Source: JADFXI01 sp963784135 (lineage in GTDB: Bacteria > Nitrospirota > Thermodesulfovibrionia > Thermodesulfovibrionales > Dissulfurispiraceae). Taken from it: a DNA stretch of 64,000 bases. Shown here piece by piece: positions 1-8,282 of the stretch (the stretch's first letter is position 1; every line of letters starts with the position of its first letter). The stretch covers positions 62,001 through 126,000 of the forward strand of contig CAWAQG010000003.1 of NCBI GenBank assembly GCA_963784135.1, given 5' to 3'. The notes beneath the pieces were generated by a model, which searched no databases, had not been told where the DNA came from, and was given only the letters and a program-made list of their open reading frames with translations. The translations under genes and the position numbers were made by a program.

Positions 1-76
1 ACTTTGACCGATAAAGCAAGGCTTATCCTTTACATTTTACGAAACCTTAGTATGATTTTTCACGGTTTAGTAAAAA

Positions 77-472
77 TTAACCTGACAGGCGTGCAAAATT
101 ATATTTCTTCAGAATTTTCCTGAAGTCCTTTCCGATCTCGACCCATACAGGATGAACAGGACAGGTTTTGCTGCGGCCGCAGAGCGTCCGGTCAAGGGCG
201 CAGACGTTCAATGAAACTTCGCCTTCTATTGCCTCCATAACATCAAGCAGGCTTATCTCCTCCGGAAGTCTCGCAAGCTGAAAGCCGCCTTTAACGCCGC
301 GAAATGACTTAACGAGCGAGGCACGGGCAAGCTTCTGAAGAATCTTGGCCAGAAAGCTCTTCGGTATCTGCATTTCCCTTGCGATCACATCTATCATGTT
401 TATCTCTTCGGGTTTGCCGGAGAGGTACAAGATGCATCTTATGGCATAATCTGTTTCACGTGTAATTTCCAT
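77..472 (-). CDS. Rrf2/IscR-family transcriptional regulator
   Basis: A 131-residue winged-helix regulator of the Rrf2 family. The N-terminus (EITRETDYAIRCILYL) and the recognition segment SFLAKILQKLARASLVKSFRGVKGGF are typical. Three cysteines at 91, 98 and 104, with His107, form a CX6CX5C set at almost the same positions as the IscR Fe-S ligands, so Fe-S binding is likely. This points to control by iron, redox state or nitric oxide rather than to a cluster-free CymR type. The neighbour upstream on the same strand is a PAS/cysteine protein, and cydAB lies beyond it, but a stem-loop element separates this gene from both. The regulated genes cannot be read from the sequence. The start is set by GAGGACTGATTT just before ATG. 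Confidence 0.9.
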   Translation of the reverse strand: MEITRETDYAIRCILYLSGKPEEINMIDVIAREMQIPKSFLAKILQKLARASLVKSFRGVKGGFQLARLPEEISLLDVMEAIEGEVSLNVCALDRTLCGRSKTCPVHPVWVEIGKDFRKILKKYNFARLSG

Positions 473-543
473 AAATCAGTCCTCACAGAAACTCATAAAA
501 AGCTGCTCCTTATGTTAAAAAATGTGACTAAGTGCTATCCATT

Positions 544-714
544 TAAGAACATGACATGTCCGTCTTTCGGCAAAATTCACGGGTCTACTGTAACAGGGGC
601 GAGTAACGTCGAGCCCCGGCGTTCTGATTCATGCTAATATGACTACAATCAACTTTTAGTTGTGGCCACAAAAGTAGTTTAAGTTTGCCGAAAGACGGAC
701 ATGTCATGTTCTTA
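544..714. repeat. Family A stem-variable element, copy 1
   Basis: A perfect 31-bp inverted repeat (544-574 and 684-714) encloses a 109-bp core. The core begins CACGGGTCTACTGTAA, contains a hairpin with loop GTAACG in a GGGGC/GCCCC stem, and ends GTAGTTT. The core recurs at 45546-45655 while the terminal arms there are of unrelated sequence. It fills the gap between the Rrf2 gene and the PAS gene. No open reading frame is present. I do not recognise the family. Confidence 0.8.
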
Positions 715-723
715 TATCGCAAC

Positions 724-1575
724 TTAGATCTCGCCACGGTTTAACTTAATAAAGAATTCACAGTCTTTGCATAAACGGAATTTGGTGAATGATTCCCCCT
801 GTTTTTTACCGCCGCACAAAGTGCTTGATATGTCCCAGCACATTCTTCCGGCATTCATTAACACCACAGGGCAGCTTTTATCAACTTCGTGCCCGCACTT
901 CATATACTCCCAGCATTGCACTTCCTTTGTTCCGACGCCCTCGGGAGACTTAATACATGTTTCAGTCCCTTCCCCCGCCTTTGCATCGCAATATTCAGGA
1001 TAAAGTTTCCTTGTACATTCAGGACATATCCCGTGAGTGAACTCAACTTCCGAGCGTTCACGTATAAATAACTCAATCTGCTCCCAGAAGCCTTTATCGT
1101 TCCTGATCTTTTTGCAGGATGCGCAAATCTGGATCATTCCCTTCAATTGTTCCAGTTCGCTTATGTCTTCCAATATCAACAGCGCATATGTTTTGTTCCC
1201 GTATTCAAAAGGCGAGGTAGTAACAAGGAAGTGCTTGCCTGTTATTTTTCCGTCATTCTTTACCAGTTCCATTTTCGTCTTCTGCCGATATACCGTGGCG
1301 CCGGAAACAGATTGCTTAACGGAATTCCTGATAACACATTCTTTGCAATTTTCGGAATAGCCGCATCCCTCGGGGACCTCAGTTGCATGAATGCAGTGTA
1401 AAATTTCACCGCCTCTCTGATGGTGTATGTCTCCAATGCCGACGCCAAGCAGACCGGCTGCGGCCGCGTTTAAACGCAAAATCCGAACATCATCATCAGC
1501 GAGGAGTAAAATAGAGGGGATTGCATCAAAGATCTTCCTGATAAAGTCGTCTTTTTTAAGCAATAACTCATCCAT
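724..1575 (-). CDS. PAS-domain protein with cysteine-rich C-terminal modules
   Basis: A 283-residue soluble signalling protein. Residues about 10-140 form a PAS domain with four cysteines (61, 71, 77, 80) in its variable loop. A compact module follows with C151, C154, H181, C184 and C187 (ICASCKKIR ... ICPEC), probably a metal site; the same module ends the response regulator at 55770. The last 65 residues hold another cysteine set (CWEYMKC at 221-227, C235, CW at 246-247, C254, CKDC at 269-272), related to the tail of the heme chemoreceptor at 16295. There is no kinase, GGDEF or DNA-binding domain, so output must be through protein contact or through the cysteine modules. The start is preceded by GAGAAGAGA and lies just after the cydAB terminator. 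Confidence 0.75.
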   Translation of the reverse strand: MDELLLKKDDFIRKIFDAIPSILLLADDDVRILRLNAAAAGLLGVGIGDIHHQRGGEILHCIHATEVPEGCGYSENCKECVIRNSVKQSVSGATVYRQKTKMELVKNDGKITGKHFLVTTSPFEYGNKTYALLILEDISELEQLKGMIQICASCKKIRNDKGFWEQIELFIRERSEVEFTHGICPECTRKLYPEYCDAKAGEGTETCIKSPEGVGTKEVQCWEYMKCGHEVDKSCPVVLMNAGRMCWDISSTLCGGKKQGESFTKFRLCKDCEFFIKLNRGEI

Positions 1576-1589
1576 GTTTGTCTCTTCTC

Positions 1590-1618
1590 AAAAAGGTCCC
1601 TGTGGCGTGACCACAGGG
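1590..1618 (-). terminator. Intrinsic terminator after cydAB
   Basis: Read on the minus strand, an 8-bp perfect stem CCCTGTGG/CCACAGGG with a 5-nt loop is followed by ACCTTTTTG. It lies between cydB (ends 1790) and the PAS gene (starts 1575), so it should stop cydAB transcripts. Confidence 0.7.
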
Positions 1619-1644
1619 TATCTAAAAGCTACGGTCTTCCTTCT

Positions 1645-1714
1645 TGTCATTCCAGCTTGTCGGGAATCGAGTTGTTCCGTCCGAAAAAACGATTCCGGTC
1701 AAGCCGGAATGACA
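1645..1714. repeat. Palindromic repeat, tgtcattcc-ggcttg type
   Basis: Imperfect 25-bp inverted arms (TGTCATTCCAGCTTGTCGGG and the complement near 1690-1714) between cydB and its terminator. It is a degenerate relative of the palindrome inside the family C elements at 28931 and 33650. Confidence 0.6.
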
Positions 1715-1789
1715 GAAATCCGGTAACCCTGCAGCAAGCTGGAGGGAATTATCATTTTAAATTAGTCTGACGACTTTCATAAGATTTTG

Positions 1790-2818
1790 TCAATACGCCT
1801 CTTTATCACTCATAATCTCGTCGGCGGCAATGGGACGCCTGAAAATCCAGTATATCCAAACCTGATATGCGATGACCACAGGGACGAATATCAATGCCAC
1901 CACCGTCATTATCTTCAGGGTATATATGCTCGATGACGAGTTGAAGATCGTCAGGCTGTAATTCGGGTCCATGCTGGAAGGAATAAGATTGGGGTAAAGC
2001 CCTATCACGCCGGTAAAGGTCACCATAACAATAGTGATGCATGAGGCAAAAAATGCCGCCAGATACCGCCCTTTGGCGCCGAAAACCTTTATGCCCAGCA
2101 GGGCGAGCACCGCGAGTACCGGGACTGCGAGCCAGATGACGTTGCCAAAGAAGTTCGCATAAAGGTTGGTTGCAAAATACGTAGACATTAAGAATAACAC
2201 AGCCACAACAAGCAACGGAAACCACATCCTGTTGGCAAGCTTTCCGGCCCTTATACTCATATCGTCCTTTGTCTTGACAGCGAGCCAGAGTGCGCCGTGC
2301 TCAACAAAGAGCAGTACAAAAAAGACCCCGGTAAGCAATCCATAAGGGTTCAGCAGCGTGAAGAGTGTCCCATGGTATCCGTTGCCGTCCATAGGCAGGC
2401 CCTGAAAGATATTGCCGAAGGCAACTCCGAACAGGAGAGCAGGCACAAAACTTCCGAGAAATATCGCTACATCCCATGAGCTTTCCCATGCAGGGCTGCC
2501 GCCCTTTCCCCTGAATTCAAAAGCCACACCCCTGAATATGAGGGCAAAAAGTATTATCAGCAGCGCCGAATAGAGATAACTGAACATGAGCGCATAGGTA
2601 GTCGGGAAAGCCGCAAACGTTGCTCCCCCTGCCGTAATAAGCCATACCTCGTTGCCATCCCATACGGGTCCTATACTGTTTATGATTACCCGCTTCTCGG
2701 CATTGTCCCTCCCAAGAAAGCGCTGCAACATTCCCACTCCAAAATCAAAGCCGTCAAGCATAAAATAAACCGCCCATAGCACTCCCCATAGAATAAACCA
2801 CACTATCTGGAATTCCAT
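1790..2818 (-). CDS. cydB: Cytochrome bd ubiquinol oxidase subunit II
   Basis: The 342-residue second subunit of the bd-type terminal oxidase, an integral membrane quinol oxidase that reduces O2 to water with high affinity and without proton pumping. The N-terminus FILWGVLWAVYFMLDGFDFGVG and the following NSIGPVWDGNEVWLITAGGATFAAFP are signature segments of CydB. About eight to nine hydrophobic helices are visible. It starts 1 nt after the cydA stop, so the two are translationally coupled. No cydX-like small ORF or cydCD assembly genes were found beside it. Confidence 0.95.
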   Translation of the reverse strand: MEFQIVWFILWGVLWAVYFMLDGFDFGVGMLQRFLGRDNAEKRVIINSIGPVWDGNEVWLITAGGATFAAFPTTYALMFSYLYSALLIILFALIFRGVAFEFRGKGGSPAWESSWDVAIFLGSFVPALLFGVAFGNIFQGLPMDGNGYHGTLFTLLNPYGLLTGVFFVLLFVEHGALWLAVKTKDDMSIRAGKLANRMWFPLLVVAVLFLMSTYFATNLYANFFGNVIWLAVPVLAVLALLGIKVFGAKGRYLAAFFASCITIVMVTFTGVIGLYPNLIPSSMDPNYSLTIFNSSSSIYTLKIMTVVALIFVPVVIAYQVWIYWIFRRPIAADEIMSDKEAY

Positions 2819-2819
2819 C

Positions 2820-4172
2820 TTACACCCCCTGAGTTCTTGAAGACGCTATAAGTACAGACAGATCATCATCCGGGCCCTTCTTTGCAAATTTGGTCAGCAA
2901 ATAGATGTCGACAATCGCCAGAAGGCCGTATAGCAGCGTAAACCCTATGAGTGATCCCATTACCTGTAAAGGCGAAACAGCCTTTGAAACCGCGTCGGAT
3001 GTTTTCATTACTCCATAAACAATCCAGGGCTGCCTGCCGACCTCCGCAACAATCCATCCCAATTGGGCCGCAATATATGGCAGGGGCATCGCCAGGAGCA
3101 TAAGCTTCAGGAAGAAATGACTATGTTCCAGTTTATCTCCTCTCCCAACGATTACGGCAATAAGACAAAGCAGTATGAAGAGCGTGCCGAGGGCGGTCAT
3201 CGCCCTGAAACTCAGGAAAGTTGGAAGCACCGGCGGCCGGTCCTCTTTTGCAAATTCTTTGAGTCCCTTTATCTCCGCCCCGCTGTCATGGAAAGCAAGA
3301 AAACTGAGCAGGCCCGGTATGCCCGCAGCTTCTAAACTGTTCTTTTCATTAGCAACGTCAGGCACAACAATAAGATTGAGTGGAGCGGACTTTTGCGTGT
3401 TCCAGACCGATTCCATAGCGGCGAATTTGGCCGGCTGCGCCCCGGCAACCTGCGCTGCATGAAAATCTCCGGCGATCAGGACCAGCAGGGAACTTGCCAG
3501 GCCGAAAGCGGCAGCCATTCTGAAGGAGGCTTTGAAAAGCGGCAAGTGGCCCTTTCTGAGAATATGATACGCGGATACCCCCATGACAAAAAATGCGGCA
3601 ACCACGTAGCCGGACAATACTGTATGAAAAAACTTGGTCAGACCGTAGGTATTAGTAAGCAGCGCCATAAAATCCACCATCTCAGCCCTGCCGTTTCGCA
3701 AAACATAACCGACCGGATGCTGCATCCAGCCGTTGGCGAGGAGTATCCAGAGAGCGGAAAGGTTCGTGGCAACCGCCACCAGCCATATTGAAAGGGCGTG
3801 GACTTTCTTCGAGACCCTGTTCCAGCCGAAAATCCATACCCCTATAAAAGAGGATTCCAGAAAGAATGCGACGGTCGCCTCTATGGCCAGGGGCGCGCCG
3901 AAAATATCACCGACATATTTTGAGTACTCCGCCCAGTTCATGCCGAACTGGAACTCCATCGTGATGCCGGTCACTACGCCGAGGGCGAAATTAATAAGAA
4001 AAAGTTTCCCCCAGAATTTCGTCATCTTCAGATACATGGCATCGTTTGTACTGACATACCGGCTTTCCATATACGCCACCAAGATCGAAAGTCCAAGGGT
4101 GAGCGGCACGAAGATAAAATGAAACATCGCCGTCACGGCAAACTGCAGCCTGCTTAACGTCAGGGCATCCAT
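2820..4172 (-). CDS. cydA: Cytochrome bd ubiquinol oxidase subunit I
   Basis: The heme-bearing subunit of the bd oxidase, 450 residues. Heme ligands and conserved residues are visible: H18, H183 (KFFHTVLSGY), E98 and E106, and the GRQPW motif before the quinol region. At 450 residues it is shorter than the enterobacterial protein (about 520) and belongs to the short Q-loop type. It is the first gene of a cydAB operon driven by a near-consensus promoter at 4237-4265. In an organism with pyruvate:ferredoxin oxidoreductase the enzyme probably serves oxygen scavenging or microaerobic respiration. An insertion sequence now sits 17 bp upstream of the promoter -35 element. Confidence 0.96.
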   Translation of the reverse strand: MDALTLSRLQFAVTAMFHFIFVPLTLGLSILVAYMESRYVSTNDAMYLKMTKFWGKLFLINFALGVVTGITMEFQFGMNWAEYSKYVGDIFGAPLAIEATVAFFLESSFIGVWIFGWNRVSKKVHALSIWLVAVATNLSALWILLANGWMQHPVGYVLRNGRAEMVDFMALLTNTYGLTKFFHTVLSGYVVAAFFVMGVSAYHILRKGHLPLFKASFRMAAAFGLASSLLVLIAGDFHAAQVAGAQPAKFAAMESVWNTQKSAPLNLIVVPDVANEKNSLEAAGIPGLLSFLAFHDSGAEIKGLKEFAKEDRPPVLPTFLSFRAMTALGTLFILLCLIAVIVGRGDKLEHSHFFLKLMLLAMPLPYIAAQLGWIVAEVGRQPWIVYGVMKTSDAVSKAVSPLQVMGSLIGFTLLYGLLAIVDIYLLTKFAKKGPDDDLSVLIASSRTQGV

Positions 4173-4236
4173 AACTTCCCTCCTCTTTTTCAGATATCCT
4201 GTTATTTTTGTGCGCTTATTTCGTTGTCACCTGTCC

Positions 4237-4265
4237 AATTATCCCAGTTCAAACAAATTTGTCAA
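4237..4265 (-). promoter_or_regulatory. Sigma-70-type promoter of cydAB
   Basis: On the minus strand TTGACA (4260-4265) and ATAATT (4237-4242) are separated by 17 bp, about 65 bp before the cydA ATG. The -35 hexamer is a perfect consensus match. The first IS copy lies only 17 bp upstream, so any activator or repressor site further up has been displaced by at least 1.3 kb. Confidence 0.75.
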
Positions 4266-4282
4266 GCGCACGACACTCACGG

Positions 4283-5650
4283 TGTGGCGAGCAGATAAAC
4301 TGTCCGTATCTGTAGCACATAAACTGTCCGGATAAAATATATGGATAGCAAGGGGGCTATCCATGAAACGTTCGGCAGTGTTGCAGGAGGTACGGAAGAT
4401 GAGATTTGAAGAAAGCTATGAGGGTTGGATACGAGGTCGATTAACGCAGGAAGAAGCAGCAACGCTTCTGGGTGTGTGCGATAGGACATTTAGAAGATAT
4501 ATGTTGAGGTATGAAGATACGGGCCTGGAGGGCCTTATAGATAAGCGTTTAGGGCAAATATCTCATAAACGTGCGCCTGTTGATGAAGTAGTCGCACTAT
4601 CGGATCTTTATAGCAATCGCTTTTGTGGTTTCAATGTCAAACATTTTTATAGCTGGTACCGGCGTGCTTATCAAGGGACCAGAAGCTACACATGGGTCAA
4701 GAACACCCTTCAGGAAAAGGGATTGGTCCCGAAGGCAGCACAGAAAGGTACACACAGGAAAAAGCGTACAAGGGCACCTTATACCGGTATGATGCTGCAC
4801 CAGGATGGTTCCAAACATCAGTGGGTTGAAGGAAAATACTGGGATCTAATCGTAACTATGGATGATGCCACGAGTGAACACTACTCGATGTTTTTTGTGC
4901 AGGAGGAAGGCACTCAAAGCAGCTTTCAAGGGGTAAAAGAAGTTATTGAGCAACACGGATTGTTTGCTTCGTTGTATACGGATCGTGGAAGTCACTACTG
5001 GCATACACCGGAGGCCGGAGGGAAGGTGGACAAATCAAATCTTACCCAGTTCGGTCGTGCAATGAGCCAACTTGGAATTAAGATGATTGCTGCGTATTCT
5101 CCTGAGGCCAGGGGTCGTTCTGAGCGAGCCTTCGAAACTCATCAAGACCGCCTCGTCAAGGAGCTTGCAATGGCGGGCATTACTGAGATGAAGCAGGCCA
5201 ATGATTATCTTGCCAGTACTTATATGCCAGCCCATAATGCCGAGTTCACTGTTGTCCCGCAGGAACCACAGAGCGTGTTCGTGACTTGGGCAGGCACTGC
5301 CTTGGAAGACATCCTATGCGAACAGTATGACCGCACCGTAGGCAACGACAACTGTGTAAAGTTCGATGGGCTAAAACTTCAGATCCCGCCAAATCAATAT
5401 CGCTGCCACTACGTTAAGGTCGAAGTTCGCGTCCATCGTTATCCGGATGGTGGCCTTGCTATATTCCATGGACCGAGAAAACTGGCGGTCTTTGACCCTA
5501 AAGGAAAGGAGATTGCAAAGTGCTCACATGCAGCGGCATGAGACTCAATAAAACTGACATCGGTGGCCTGCCATGTTCCATGCGCAGCCACCCTGCAGAA
5601 CCGGACAGTTTATTTGCTCTAAAACCGGACAACTCTATTTGTTGACAACA
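4283..5650 (+). mobile_element. IS1202/ISNCY-type insertion sequence, copy 1
   Basis: A 1368-bp element with imperfect terminal inverted repeats (left TGTGGCGAGCAGATAAACTG, right end reading TGTTGTCAACAAATAGAGTT on the other strand). It is flanked by a 17-bp direct duplication gcgcacgacactcacgg at 4266-4282 and 5651-5667. Long target duplications are a known trait of the IS1202 group. It differs from copy 2 at only about six positions that I could see. Confidence 0.9.
4363..5541 (+). CDS. ISNCY-family (IS1202 group) transposase, copy 1
   Basis: A 392-residue DDE transposase. An N-terminal helix-turn-helix (LTQEEAATLLGVCDRTFRRY, residues about 28-47) binds the ends. The catalytic core shows MMLHQDGSKHQW and VTMDDATS, LYTDRGSHYW, and SPEARGRSERAF, giving the DDE triad typical of this family. 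The C-terminus includes PDGGLAIFHGPRKLA. Its length matches the family, it is intact and has tyrosine in HFYSWYRRAY where copy 2 has cysteine. The ATG follows the ggggctatcc region; the element has no passenger gene. Confidence 0.92.
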   Translation: MKRSAVLQEVRKMRFEESYEGWIRGRLTQEEAATLLGVCDRTFRRYMLRYEDTGLEGLIDKRLGQISHKRAPVDEVVALSDLYSNRFCGFNVKHFYSWYRRAYQGTRSYTWVKNTLQEKGLVPKAAQKGTHRKKRTRAPYTGMMLHQDGSKHQWVEGKYWDLIVTMDDATSEHYSMFFVQEEGTQSSFQGVKEVIEQHGLFASLYTDRGSHYWHTPEAGGKVDKSNLTQFGRAMSQLGIKMIAAYSPEARGRSERAFETHQDRLVKELAMAGITEMKQANDYLASTYMPAHNAEFTVVPQEPQSVFVTWAGTALEDILCEQYDRTVGNDNCVKFDGLKLQIPPNQYRCHYVKVEVRVHRYPDGGLAIFHGPRKLAVFDPKGKEIAKCSHAAA

Positions 5651-5667
5651 GCGCACGACACTCACGG

Positions 5668-5706
5668 ATTTCTTAAACAGGATTAATTGTATCCTGTTTA
5701 AGAAAT
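5668..5706. repeat. Perfect 16-bp palindrome between the two IS copies
   Basis: ATTTCTTAAACAGGAT and its complement are separated by a 7-nt loop (taattgt). Before the first IS inserted, this hairpin lay directly upstream of the cydAB -35 element, at the 3' side of cheB. It could be a cheB-operon terminator (no long T-run) or an operator for cydAB. It is not part of either IS. Confidence 0.6.
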
Positions 5707-5730
5707 AATGTCAAGGATTTTTTTGTCAGT

Positions 5731-7098
5731 TGTGGCGAGCAGATAAACTGTCCGTATCTGTAGCACATAAACTGTCCGGATAAAATATATGGATAGCAAG
5801 GGGGCTATCCATGAAACGTTCGGCAGTGTTGCAGGAGGTACGGAAGATGAGATTTGAAGAAAGCTATGAGGGTTGGATACGAGGTCGATTAACGCAGGAA
5901 GAAGCAGCAACGCTTCTGGGTGTGTGCGATAGGACATTTAGAAGATATATGTTGAGGTATGAAGATACGGGCCTGGAGGGCCTTATAGATAAGCGTTTAG
6001 GGCAAATATCTCATAAACGTGCGCCTGTTGATGAAGTAGTCGCACTATCGGATCTTTATAGCAATCGCTTTTGTGGTTTCAATGTCAAACATTTTTATAG
6101 CTGGTGCCGGCGTGCTTATCAAGGGACCAGAAGCTACACATGGGTCAAGAACACCCTCCAGGAAAAGGGATTGGTACCGAAGGCAGCACAGAAAGGTACA
6201 CACAGGAAAAAGCGTACAAGGGCACCTTATACCGGTATGATGCTGCACCAGGATGGTTCCAAACATCAGTGGGTTGAAGGAAAATACTGGGATCTAATCG
6301 TAACTATGGATGATGCCACGAGTGAACACTACTCGATGTTTTTTGTGCAGGAGGAAGGCACTCAAAGCAGCTTTCAAGGGGTAAAAGAAGTTATTGAGCA
6401 ACACGGATTGTTTGCTTCGTTGTATACGGATCGTGGAAGTCACTACTGGCATACACCTGAGGCCGGAGGGAAAGTGGACAAATCAAATCTTACCCAGTTC
6501 GGTCGTGCAATGAGCCAACTTGGAATTAAGATGATTGCTGCGTATTCTCCTGAGGCCAGGGGTCGTTCTGAGCGAGCCTTCGAAACTCATCAAGACCGCC
6601 TCGTCAAGGAGCTTGCAATGGCGGGCATTACTGAGATGAAGCAGGCCAATGATTATCTTGCCAGTACTTATATGCCAGCCCATAATGCCGAGTTCACTGT
6701 TGTCCCGCAGGAACCACAGAGCGTATTCGTGACTTGGGCAGGCACTGCCTTGGAAGACATCCTATGCGAACAGTATGACCGCACCGTAGGCAACGACAAC
6801 TGTGTAAAGTTCGATGGGCTAAAACTTCAGATCCCGCCAAATCAATATCGCTGCCACTACGTTAAGGTCGAAGTTCGCGTCCATCGTTATCCGGATGGTG
6901 GCCTTGCTATATTCCATGGACCGAGAAAACTGGCGGTCTTTGACCCTAAAGGAAAGGAGATTGCAAAGTGCTCACATGCAGCGGCATGAGACTCAATAAA
7001 ACTGACATCGGTGGCCTGCCATGTTCCATGCGCAGCCACCCTGCAGAACCGGACAGTTTATTTGCTCTAAAACCGGACAACTCTATTTGTTGACAACA
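5731..7098 (+). mobile_element. IS1202/ISNCY-type insertion sequence, copy 2
   Basis: The second 1368-bp copy, in the same orientation and 80 bp from copy 1. It has its own 16-bp target duplication ggatttttttgtcagt at 5715-5730 and 7099-7114. Each copy therefore transposed independently; they are not a tandem duplication. Confidence 0.9.
5811..6989 (+). CDS. ISNCY-family (IS1202 group) transposase, copy 2
   Basis: A 392-residue transposase identical to copy 1 except for Tyr to Cys in HFYSWCRRAY (near residue 98); the other DNA differences are silent. All catalytic motifs (LHQDGS, LYTDRGSHYW, SPEARGRSERAF) are kept, so both copies look active. The near identity indicates recent transposition in this lineage. 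Confidence 0.92.
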   Translation: MKRSAVLQEVRKMRFEESYEGWIRGRLTQEEAATLLGVCDRTFRRYMLRYEDTGLEGLIDKRLGQISHKRAPVDEVVALSDLYSNRFCGFNVKHFYSWCRRAYQGTRSYTWVKNTLQEKGLVPKAAQKGTHRKKRTRAPYTGMMLHQDGSKHQWVEGKYWDLIVTMDDATSEHYSMFFVQEEGTQSSFQGVKEVIEQHGLFASLYTDRGSHYWHTPEAGGKVDKSNLTQFGRAMSQLGIKMIAAYSPEARGRSERAFETHQDRLVKELAMAGITEMKQANDYLASTYMPAHNAEFTVVPQEPQSVFVTWAGTALEDILCEQYDRTVGNDNCVKFDGLKLQIPPNQYRCHYVKVEVRVHRYPDGGLAIFHGPRKLAVFDPKGKEIAKCSHAAA

Positions 7099-7134
7099 GG
7101 ATTTTTTTGTCAGTGATTTTTTATCGGAACAAAA

Positions 7135-8196
7135 TTATGAATGCTCTAAAATGGCCCTTGATATGTCTTCCAGCGAGGCAACCTTGTCCACTGCGCCCAG
7201 TTCAATAGCTTTTTTAGGCATGCCGAAGACCACGGACGACCCCTCATCCTGGGCAATGGTATAGGCCCCTGTCTCTTTCATCTCATGAAGTCCTCTTGCG
7301 CCATCGTCTCCCATGCCGGTCATTATGACACCTACAGAATTTTTGCCTGCATATTGCGCAGTGGAACGGAACAACACGTCCACCGATGGGCGGTGCCTTG
7401 AAACAAGAGGCCCGTCCTTTATCTCAACATAATAACGGGCGCCGCTGCGCTTGAGCAGCATGTGGCGGTTGCCGGGCGCGATCAACGCCCGGCCCCGGAT
7501 CACAGAGTCATTGTTTTCAGCCTCTTTGACAGATATGCGGCAGATGCCGTCAAGCCGTCTGGCAAAAGCGGCGGTAAAATTTTCCGGCATGTGCTGGACT
7601 ATTACTATACCCGGGGCGTCAGGAGGCATGGCTTCGAGCAGTACCCTCAGTGCTTCGGTACCGCCTGTGGATGCCCCCACCGATACTATTTTTTCAGTTG
7701 TCTGGATCATCGCCCTTGCAGACGGTTTTGCCAGTACAGCATCAGCCGTAAGCTTCGGGGCCACTGACATGGGTCTTGCAGCAACGGGCTTTATCCTTGC
7801 TGCAGAAGCCGCCTTTATCGCATCGCATACAAGCACCCTCGATTCTTCCAGGAACTGCTTTGTCCCCATGCGGGGCTTCTGAATTATATCAACCGCTCCA
7901 TATTCAAGCGCTTTCAGAGCGGTCTCGGAACCTGCTTCAGCAAGGCTTGATACGATTACGACCGGGATGGGATGCTGGCTCATAATCTTGTGCAGAAAGG
8001 TCACGCCGTCCATCCGCGGCATCTCAACATCCAGTGTAATAACATCCGGCACTTCCTCTGCAATCCTTTCTGCTGCAATAAAAGGATCTGCCGCAGTTGC
8101 CATTACCTCGAACTGAGGGTCTGAGGATATAATCTCCGCCAGAGTCTGACGGACCACAGCCGAATCATCAACAATAAGCACCTTTATCTTTTTCAT
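7135..8196 (-). CDS. cheB: Chemotaxis protein-glutamate methylesterase/deamidase CheB
   Basis: A 353-residue cytoplasmic CheB. An N-terminal receiver domain (VLIVDDSAVVRQ, phospho-acceptor D56 in ITLDVEMPRMDG) controls a C-terminal methylesterase with the catalytic Ser in VGASTGGTEALR, His in IVQHMPENF and Asp in GMGDDGARG. It removes methyl groups from receptors and opposes CheR, the next gene upstream. It is the last gene of the che cluster. The gap to cheR holds a heptamer-repeat hairpin. Confidence 0.96.
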   Translation of the reverse strand: MKKIKVLIVDDSAVVRQTLAEIISSDPQFEVMATAADPFIAAERIAEEVPDVITLDVEMPRMDGVTFLHKIMSQHPIPVVIVSSLAEAGSETALKALEYGAVDIIQKPRMGTKQFLEESRVLVCDAIKAASAARIKPVAARPMSVAPKLTADAVLAKPSARAMIQTTEKIVSVGASTGGTEALRVLLEAMPPDAPGIVIVQHMPENFTAAFARRLDGICRISVKEAENNDSVIRGRALIAPGNRHMLLKRSGARYYVEIKDGPLVSRHRPSVDVLFRSTAQYAGKNSVGVIMTGMGDDGARGLHEMKETGAYTIAQDEGSSVVFGMPKKAIELGAVDKVASLEDISRAILEHS

Positions 8197-8205
8197 AAAA
8201 ATTAT

Positions 8206-8277
8206 AAGTCAAGGGGCAAGGGTCAAGGGTAAAAAGAAAAAACTCTTTCTGTTTCCATGACCCATGACCCTTGACCC
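8206..8277. repeat. Heptamer-repeat hairpin H1 (cheB/cheR junction)
   Basis: The left arm is three heptads, aagtcaa, ggggcaa and gggtcaa; the right arm is atgaccc, atgaccc and ttgaccc. The spacer TAAAAAGAAAAAACTCTTTC is also found in H2 and, reversed, in H5. The heptad register runs on through the cheR stop codon, so the last residues of CheR are written in the repeat. Confidence 0.85.
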
Positions 8278-8282
8278 ATTGT

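Noticed and set aside
544..714. Family A as a retron msr-msd or an integron attC site
   Set aside because: No reverse transcriptase or integron integrase gene is in the window, and attC sites keep their ends and vary inside, the opposite of what is seen.
4283..7098. The two IS copies as a composite transposon
   Set aside because: Only 80 bp of non-coding DNA lies between them, and each has its own target duplication.
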